Virus record (IMG/VR): IMGVR_UViG_3300021092_000084
Coordinates: 1-41,474 of that record
DNA length: 41,474 bases
Strand: one strand, 5' to 3'
Origin: a virus
Position 1 is the first letter of the stretch. Each line of letters starts with the position of its first letter. Under the pieces are notes generated by a model, which worked only from the letters and a program-made list of their open reading frames with translations, did not search any database and was not told where the DNA came from. Shown piece after piece: positions 36,902-41,474 of this stretch. A program made the position numbers and the translations under genes.

Positions 36902-37654
36902 TCAAAGAATACGAGTCTTTTCATGTCCTACGCGAATCTTCGGATCACACCAGATCTCAAATCCCGCCTCTTTTGCATCAAGACAGAACGATACGTCTTC
37001 ACCACACATATCTTGAACCTCTCCAGAGTCAAAGACTTGCATCTTTGGAGCGAACCAGGGATACTCTAGAGACTCAAATACACCCTTCTTAATCAGAACC
37101 CAACCAAACCCCGTATAATCAACCGTAAAGGGCTTACGGCGCTTCTGCATAGTCTCTCCGGTCTCATGATTCATCACTCCACCATTGTTCCTAAAGTCAT
37201 CTTCTTCAAGCCAATGAGCAACTGAAGTCGTTTGACCATCTTCAGTCATATACCAACCAGCCGCAATATCCTTATCCATTGCGACAAGACGATAAAACTT
37301 CTCGGTATCAAATACAATATCGTTATCAATCCAGAGTTGGTAATCATAGTTGAGTTTACCATCCCAAGGAATCTGTTTTGGACCACGTAGAACGTTTGCA
37401 CCAAGACACTTGCAACGTGCAAAGTTTACCATGGAAGAGTAATCCTGTGAGATTTGAATACTTGCACCAGATTGTACAAGATCAAAACACAATTGAACAA
37501 AATTCTTTAAAAAGATATAAGAACATGAACGACCAGGTAAACAAAATATAATATTTTTACCTTTTACCAACTCTTTTGCAGACTGTAGATCGAAATCTTC
37601 TTCGTTCTTTTTTGGAGTTGGAGCTGTAGCTTTAATTGTAAATCCTTTAGACAT
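36902..37654 (-). CDS. GT-A-like glycosyltransferase, 250 residues
   Basis: The sequence has a GT-A layout. IIFCLPGRSCSYIFLKNFVQ (residues about 34-55) is an alpha/beta start. LWIDNDIVFD near 107-116 is a DxD-type metal-binding motif. GWVLIKKGVFE follows in the middle, and QDMCGEDVSFCLDAKEAGF near 215-235 supplies an acidic helix with Cys residues. This fits glycosyltransferases carried by T4-like cyanophages, acting on sugar or DNA substrates. The acceptor is unknown. The ATG lies 17 bases after the expected start of transcription from a sigma-70-like promoter. It is separated from the rest of the glycan cluster by a 49-residue gene. Confidence 0.75.
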   Translation of the reverse strand: MSKGFTIKATAPTPKKNEEDFDLQSAKELVKGKNIIFCLPGRSCSYIFLKNFVQLCFDLVQSGASIQISQDYSSMVNFARCKCLGANVLRGPKQIPWDGKLNYDYQLWIDNDIVFDTEKFYRLVAMDKDIAAGWYMTEDGQTTSVAHWLEEDDFRNNGGVMNHETGETMQKRRKPFTVDYTGFGWVLIKKGVFESLEYPWFAPKMQVFDSGEVQDMCGEDVSFCLDAKEAGFEIWCDPKIRVGHEKTRIL

Positions 37655-37677
37655 AAAATTAGAATTGCAATGTTTTC

Positions 37678-37706
37678 ATTATACCACCACAAGTCAATTC
37701 ATGCAA
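37678..37706 (-). promoter_or_regulatory. Sigma-70-like promoter for the glycosyltransferase
   Basis: The minus strand has TTGCAT (37706-37701), a 17-base spacer and an exact TATAAT (37683-37678). The start codon lies 24 bases downstream of the -10 box. This is a host-polymerase type, probably early, promoter. A CTAAATA late-like motif (37725-37719) lies further upstream. Confidence 0.5.
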
Positions 37707-37734
37707 TGGTTTCTGATTTATTTAGAATGTTAAA

Positions 37735-37884
37735 TTAAAGACATTCTTCATCAATTTTTGATAATAGATCTTCAATTTCGTTTTTGAGAGATTCGTTAAT
37801 TACTAAGACTTTATCAACATCAAGACGATATTGAATACAGTCGATCAGTAAATCTTTTTCCTGATAATCCAACTTAAGTTCCAT
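37735..37884 (-). CDS. Small acidic helical protein, 49 residues
   Basis: ATG at 37884, TAA at 37735. It starts MELKLDYQEKDLLIDCIQYR and continues as a highly charged pair of helices with leucine heptads (NEIEDLLSKIDEECL at the end). It appears to be a coiled coil without a membrane segment. It lies between the acyltransferase and glycosyltransferase genes in the same direction. The codon pattern matches its neighbours. Function unknown, possibly a small oligomerising or regulatory protein. Confidence 0.55.
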   Translation of the reverse strand: MELKLDYQEKDLLIDCIQYRLDVDKVLVINESLKNEIEDLLSKIDEECL

Positions 37885-37929
37885 ATATTTAATGATTCAT
37901 TTCAAACATTATATAGGATTTTTATTTTT

Positions 37930-38535
37930 TCAATTTTGTTCTGGAACATATCGAGCAATAGATCCAAGATATCTTCCTGGCTTTGTAATATCTTTAGTTA
38001 CATTACTATATGCACCTACAGTAACATTGTCAATAATTGTTGTTTTACTCAGTACTGAGGATTTGAATTTAAATATACAATTTTCCCCAATATTTGTTTT
38101 ACCTGCGATAGCAACTCCAGAGTGCAAGACACAACACCGGCCCATATTCACATGATGTGCAATTAGACAATAACTTTCAATCCAACAATGATTTCCAATA
38201 TCACTTGCATATAACGCTGAACTGAATGCACCAATGAGTACACCTTTGCCTAATTTACATGTTTCTGGAACTAAACAAGTATCGTGTACATAGGTAATAC
38301 AATCTAAATTCAAATTATCAATTTCATCACAGATAATTTTTCTTAGGTCTGTATCAATACAAAATGCAACAAGATATTGATAATCAGACTTATTCGTTAA
38401 CTCTAAAAATAATTCTGGAGTAATTACATCTATTTGATTCTTCGATTCTGGTAAAACAAAATTTAATGCTGTCTCGACCATTGAAGATTCTGGATAGCCA
38501 ATAAATTTAACTGGCTTATCATTTTCTAAAATCAT
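37930..38535 (-). CDS. PglD/NeuD-like left-handed beta-helix acyltransferase
   Basis: Residues 1-95 are a small alpha/beta domain, as in the sugar-binding N-terminus of PglD. Residues about 95-190 carry hexapeptide repeats of a left-handed beta-helix: LGKGVLIGAFSS, IGNHCWIESYCLIAH, VNMGRCCVLHSGVAIAG, IGENCIFKFKSS and VTVGAYSNVTKDI. The His pair in IAHHVNMG occupies the place of the catalytic His of PglD/NeuD acetyltransferases. These enzymes acetylate an amino-sugar using acetyl-CoA. The gene overlaps the preceding one by four bases (ATGA). In this cluster it probably modifies a surface sugar, which is inferred. Confidence 0.82.
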   Translation of the reverse strand: MILENDKPVKFIGYPESSMVETALNFVLPESKNQIDVITPELFLELTNKSDYQYLVAFCIDTDLRKIICDEIDNLNLDCITYVHDTCLVPETCKLGKGVLIGAFSSALYASDIGNHCWIESYCLIAHHVNMGRCCVLHSGVAIAGKTNIGENCIFKFKSSVLSKTTIIDNVTVGAYSNVTKDITKPGRYLGSIARYVPEQN

Positions 38536-39692
38536 ACTTTATCTGAAACTGAAACTTTAAAATGCTCTAAGGCTTTTTTAATTTTACCATGATTATATGT
38601 TCTTTGGCATGTTTTATCATGCATAAAATTATCCAGTCGATCTACATTATCTTTGAATCTTTTTTCATTATCGTGCCATAACTCACTGATATTTGTTGAT
38701 CCATTCAATAATGTTTCATTTCGATCAATTGCAGCCGCAAGTCTTTCAAATGGATTCTCAATCTCATCATAACTATGATCAATAATATCATCAAACGTAT
38801 CGATATCCAAATAGCTTTTAATTCCTTTTACCATCCCAGGCCCATTCAGATAGATTGGAAAATTTTGGCCATAGATCGATTGTAGTTCTTTTTCGCTGAG
38901 TAATGGAGATCTTTCAAAAAAGATTGATCCAGGTATAATTTCAATTCCAACATTTTCATAAGCTGGTTTTATATTTGTATTGTAATTATTTGCAACTCGA
39001 TCATCATTTTTTGCAAAGTCATCAATGGATAATAAATTAAAATCTTTTTCTTTAAACCGTGTAAAACCTTTTGTTAAAGTTCTTTTTAACTCATTTGACA
39101 ATATTGCTACATCTGATATATTTTTATATTGAGGAAAGGTTGAAAGTGTTGATTCATCCATTCTAACTGAAATATCACCATTTCGATAATAATCTTTAGA
39201 TAACAAATAACATATTGCTAAAATTTTATGTAATTTAGTATTTCGATTTAATGATATCCATCGATTTGAAATTTCTTTTTTTTCAACAGGAGTAAAATTA
39301 CTTGCAAAACTTGTAGGTATAATTGAATCAAAATATAAATTAGGAATATTAAACTGTTTTTGAAGATCTAAATGAACATTGAATATAATAAAATTTTGTT
39401 CTGAGTGATTTTTACAAAATTGCGTGATCTGTTTTATATCCAGATTATCATATTCATCGACTATTGAATCCATGATATTTAAAATCACAACTCTACTACT
39501 AAATTCAATTTGATTTAAATCATTAAAAGATGTTCCACTGGCGTAAGGACAATACAATAATTGATAACATTCGATATTTTCACCAATTTCATGCGTATCC
39601 AAAAAACTTTCAAGTGTATCGTTAAATGGTACACCTACAAATGAAGATAATGTGTTAATTCTAGAAATATTTTTGGAAGATTTCTTTTTCAT
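38532..39692 (-). CDS. Putative glycosyltransferase-like protein, 386 residues
   Basis: Residues about 260-330 (FFERSPLLSEKELQSIYGQN, GPGMVKGIKSYL, FDDIIDHSYDEIENPFERLA) match a phage pattern I know from fucosyltransferase-like proteins (SEK...P...GPPGSLK...FDDIIDESYDEIxDPxER). That motif forms the nucleotide-sugar binding C-terminal half in those families. The N-terminal half is not recognised. It overlaps the preceding oxygenase gene by 32 bases and the acyltransferase by 4, so the three are one operon. Length and start (ATG, then KKKSSKNIS) look complete. Function is inferred from the C-terminal motif only. Confidence 0.6.
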   Translation of the reverse strand: MKKKSSKNISRINTLSSFVGVPFNDTLESFLDTHEIGENIECYQLLYCPYASGTSFNDLNQIEFSSRVVILNIMDSIVDEYDNLDIKQITQFCKNHSEQNFIIFNVHLDLQKQFNIPNLYFDSIIPTSFASNFTPVEKKEISNRWISLNRNTKLHKILAICYLLSKDYYRNGDISVRMDESTLSTFPQYKNISDVAILSNELKRTLTKGFTRFKEKDFNLLSIDDFAKNDDRVANNYNTNIKPAYENVGIEIIPGSIFFERSPLLSEKELQSIYGQNFPIYLNGPGMVKGIKSYLDIDTFDDIIDHSYDEIENPFERLAAAIDRNETLLNGSTNISELWHDNEKRFKDNVDRLDNFMHDKTCQRTYNHGKIKKALEHFKVSVSDKV

Positions 39693-40263
39693 TTGATAGT
39701 CTCATTGAGAGTAAAATTCTTGGCAATTCTTGATTTAAAATTCGAACGCTATGAAGTTCTTTGACATTCATTAATGTTGGAATATCTAAGACGTATTTAT
39801 CTATTTCGTTACAATCATTCAGATCATAATATGTCCCTGTCCCCCATCGGTGTGAATGAAGTACTCCTTTAATATCTTCATTCTTTTTTTGATAGAAAAC
39901 TGTTTCTGCACTTTCTCCATTTAAAATAGGCCAATTTAATCGAATTCTTTTTCCAGTTGATGAATTACCCGCATCTGTGTGTATTGGAACATGAGTATCT
40001 ATATCTACAAAAAGATATGATGCAAATATAACCTCAGAGTTTAATTCTTTATGAATACATTCAAATAATTCTGGAATATTTTTTTTAAATTCTTGAAGGT
40101 TTTCTTCTGAAATTAAATTGTAAAATAATTTTTCACTTCGATTTATAAACTGAATCACATAAGGACTTATAGTTTCTTGAATACTGTCAAAGTTATTAAT
40201 ATCAAGTTTCTTGTAATACACGTAAATTATTATGTGTTCCCTGTGATATTTAGGGGCCGGCAA
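39661..40263 (-). CDS. 2OG-Fe(II) oxygenase-like protein, start uncertain
   Basis: The pattern VPIHTDAG (residues 93-100), KELHSV (about 171) and PRILLSMR (about 185) gives the H-x-D...H...R set of 2-oxoglutarate-dependent oxygenases of the aspartyl/asparaginyl hydroxylase or phage cupin type. There are further features: RLNWPIL after HTD and a central HSHRWGTGTYYD. The longest frame opens with a TTG at 40263, just where the base composition changes. There is no ATG near it. The next candidate is a GTG about 14 codons later, and a weak AGGGA lies upstream of that. It is the first gene of the glycan operon and may hydroxylate a protein or sugar; the substrate is unknown. Confidence 0.65.
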   Translation of the reverse strand: MPAPKYHREHIIIYVYYKKLDINNFDSIQETISPYVIQFINRSEKLFYNLISEENLQEFKKNIPELFECIHKELNSEVIFASYLFVDIDTHVPIHTDAGNSSTGKRIRLNWPILNGESAETVFYQKKNEDIKGVLHSHRWGTGTYYDLNDCNEIDKYVLDIPTLMNVKELHSVRILNQELPRILLSMRLSNEKEIFQKYF

Positions 40264-40487
40264 AAAAAATTTTGAATACGAAAGGCTTTATGAGCGCTTT
40301 TTGGGGTCGTTATAGATTAGGGTAGTGAGCGGTTTTATATACGGGGGCCACCGCGCCCCGCGCTAACATAAACCGCGCACAAAACCGCTGCTCAAACTGC
40401 GCCAGCTACACGAGCATCGCTGCTCCTCCTAGGTCTATTCGTGTCCCCTCCAAGTGCTCATAAGCCTCAGAGGGGACACATAAGCCC
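40264..40487. other. Non-coding junction between AT-rich and GC-rich DNA
   Basis: About 224 bases without a convincing gene, marking the change from about 33% to about 50% G+C. It starts with an A8 run and contains GC-rich text (ccaccgcgccccgcgc). Two stretches related to AAAACCGC appear inverted (gcggtttta, aaaaccgctgctc), and a 10-bp stem lies near the end. No tRNA or att site was seen. Confidence 0.6.
40441..40479. repeat. Strong 10-bp inverted repeat
   Basis: gtgtcccctc (40441-40450) and gaggggacac (40470-40479) pair perfectly across a 19-base loop. It lies 8 bases beyond the stop of the 81-residue gene on the minus strand. No T-run follows in either direction, so it could be a factor-dependent or bidirectional terminator, or a protein site. 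Confidence 0.6.
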
Positions 40488-40733
40488 TCAGCCGCTGGTC
40501 TTGAAGTATGCTGCACCGTTGCCCTCAGTGATAGCATTCTGTGCATGTGTGGCATGCCCATTGTATGCCTGACCGCGACGGTTAGTGTTAGTCCGAGGGC
40601 CATTCGTGCGGCTCATGATCAGCTCAGATTTCTTAGCTTTACGGGTGGGTAGCACAGTGTACTTAATCTGCCCCTGCACATCAGCAACCAGGAGATCCAG
40701 TTTGCTTGCTTTGGAGATGTCAATGTTGGTCAT
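40488..40733 (-). CDS. Hypothetical protein, 81 residues
   Basis: I place the start at ATG 40733 (MTNIDISKASKLDLLVADVQ). A TTG-initiated longer frame to 40781 would run into the end of the preceding gene. The N-terminal part has a helix and strand pair (LLVADVQGQIKYTVL). The C-terminal half is low complexity and basic (RTNGPRTNTNRRGQAYNGHA), ending NGAAYFKTSG. GC-rich codons differ from the rest of the window. It follows the NGWANYETW gene by 44 bases, so the two are probably one unit. No family recognised. Confidence 0.6.
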   Translation of the reverse strand: MTNIDISKASKLDLLVADVQGQIKYTVLPTRKAKKSELIMSRTNGPRTNTNRRGQAYNGHATHAQNAITEGNGAAYFKTSG

Positions 40734-40777
40734 GATGTTGTTAGCGAAGGTGTGTTGGAAAGTATAGACGAATGAGA

Positions 40778-41059
40778 TCAAAGCTCACTCATCATTTCAT
40801 TCATCTCCACATCACAGATCTTGTCATCGTTCCAGCTAACCCCATCAGGAGTTTGCATCAGATGACGACCAATCTGGCCCTCAGTCATACAACGAACGAA
40901 CTTAGCCCATGGGGTCTCAGAGTCACCACAGAAGGTCACACAAGCCTTCGCAGTGTTATACAGAAACTCATCATTGCCAATCCACAGAGCAGCATTCCAG
41001 GTTTCGTAGTTAGCCCAGCCGTTGTAGGTTGTCATGGTGGTTTGAGTGGTTTTGTTCAT
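40778..41059 (-). CDS. NGWANYETW-motif protein (DUF7249-like), 93 residues
   Basis: The motif YNGWANYETWNAALWI near residues 11-27 is shared by a family of small phage-associated proteins of unknown function that I recall as DUF7249. The rest has AKACVTFCGDSETPWAKF and a C-terminus with VEMNEMMSEL. I choose ATG 41059 (MNKTTQTTM). A second ATG at 41035 (MTTYNGWANYETW) is also possible, and an upstream TTG at 41143 is less likely. There is no strong ribosome binding site. The codons and G+C are unlike those of the main phage. No enzyme function can be given. Confidence 0.7.
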   Translation of the reverse strand: MNKTTQTTMTTYNGWANYETWNAALWIGNDEFLYNTAKACVTFCGDSETPWAKFVRCMTEGQIGRHLMQTPDGVSWNDDKICDVEMNEMMSEL

Positions 41060-41230
41060 ATGGCTAAGATACAGGTTCTGAGCCCCCTTTGGCGGTTCAT
41101 TGGGCCAGTTAGATAGCTGTCCATTGTGTCTCTCAGTTGTCAAGGTTCTATGGTAGGCTCATGAGTCTTTGTGGCTTGAGCTTTATCAAAGCTAGCTTCC
41201 TTATGAAACTCCACAGAGTCATTATAAGGC

Positions 41231-41452
41231 CTCCGAGGGCTTATGTCAAGAGCCTATGAGCTTTGCGGAAAACTTATACACTTTTTCCACAAGTTTTCCA
41301 CAGATTTGTTATACTTTTCCACAGCCCCTAAGTATAAGAACTCGGATGGCTTCTGAGAACTTGTGATAACCTGTGGAAAACTTTTGCTGTGGAAAACTCA
41401 TAAACTCTCGGAGACTTATGTATAGCAAATTGTGAGGGTTCTGAGACTTATG
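41231..41452. repeat. Short CTTATG-centred repeats (iteron-like)
   Basis: Variants of ctcggagacttatg occur at 41231-41245 (ctccgagggcttatg), 41407-41420 and 41439-41452 (ttctgagacttatg). Inverted copies (cataagcctcagag, cataagccctcag) occur at 40459-40472 and 40479-40491. An imperfect inverted pair spans 41399-41420. Several copies flank the DnaA-box cluster. Confidence 0.6.
41283..41396. promoter_or_regulatory. Cluster of five TTTTCCACA DnaA boxes
   Basis: Exact TTTTCCACA at 41283-41291, 41294-41302 and 41315-41323 on the plus strand, and TGTGGAAAA at 41372-41380 and 41388-41396 (minus orientation). The two groups face each other across about 48 bp. TTTTCCACA is the DnaA box reported for cyanobacteria such as Prochlorococcus and Synechocystis. 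The arrangement is typical of an origin. Confidence 0.6.
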
Positions 41453-41474
41453 TTCGGGTCCGGTTGACAAAATT

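Larger units (their letters stand above)
41060..41474. other. Gene-free region with DnaA-box cluster and short repeats
   Basis: About 415 bases contain no plausible gene on either strand. Five exact TTTTCCACA boxes lie in 41283-41396, and short CTTATG-centred repeats surround them. The far end holds ttgaca (41464-41469, plus strand), possibly a -35 element cut by the window edge. Composition is AT-richer around the boxes than in the flanking genes. Confidence 0.65.

Noticed and set aside
40406-40603. 65-codon minus-strand frame overlapping the 81-residue gene
   Set aside because: It overlaps a better-supported gene in another frame and has no clear start or homology.
41036-41143. N-terminal extension of the NGWANYETW gene to a TTG
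   Set aside because: The extension is unlike the family and two ATGs lie closer to the conserved motif.
41464-41469. ttgaca at the right edge as a complete plus-strand promoter
   Set aside because: The window ends before any -10 box could be seen.

Overview
The window looks like the tail and baseplate part of a T4-like marine myovirus of the cyanophage or pelagiphage type. The DNA is AT-rich (about one third G+C by eye) and nearly every gene is on the minus strand, so transcription runs from high to low coordinates. No tRNA, rRNA, CRISPR array, insertion sequence or integrase was seen.

Reading in the direction of transcription. (1) 41474-40264 is a GC-rich island of about 50% G+C, unlike the rest. 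It has two small genes, one with an NGWANYETW motif, and beyond them about 415 bases without a gene that carry five exact TTTTCCACA boxes and many CTTATG-centred repeats. (2) 40263-36902 is a glycan-type accessory cluster: a probable 2-oxoglutarate oxygenase, a sugar-transferase-like protein, a PglD/NeuD-like acyltransferase, a 49-residue protein and a GT-A-like glycosyltransferase. (3) 36811-35566 holds five small genes of unknown function. (4) 35529-17726 is the baseplate wedge block in T4 order: gp25, gp6, a 4623-residue protein in the gp7 position, and gp8. (5) 17719-1 holds tail-fibre and adaptor genes: a 2508-residue DUF4815 protein, a 71-residue coiled-coil protein, three smaller structural proteins, a 1226-residue repeat protein, and a fibre of at least 1350 residues with an Mtd-type N-terminus that runs off the left edge.

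The main result concerns the 4623-residue protein. Short blocks that match the C-terminal half of T4 gp7 (compared from memory) lie near residues 190-230 and 2395-2435. They are separated by about 2200 inserted residues, which include a YHYH domain, and followed by about 2200 more, which include a helical module and a BNR-like beta-propeller. The helical module is also present in the Mtd-type fibre at the left edge, so host-interaction modules appear to move between a baseplate protein and a fibre within one genome.

The second result is the right-end island. TTTTCCACA is the DnaA box reported for cyanobacteria, and a cluster of five within 114 bp is not expected in a T4-like phage. It may be a replication origin from a plasmid, host or other phage, or an assembly chimera. 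Regulation that can be read from the sequence includes T4-like late promoter octamers, one intrinsic terminator and one sigma-70-like promoter ahead of the glycosyltransferase.
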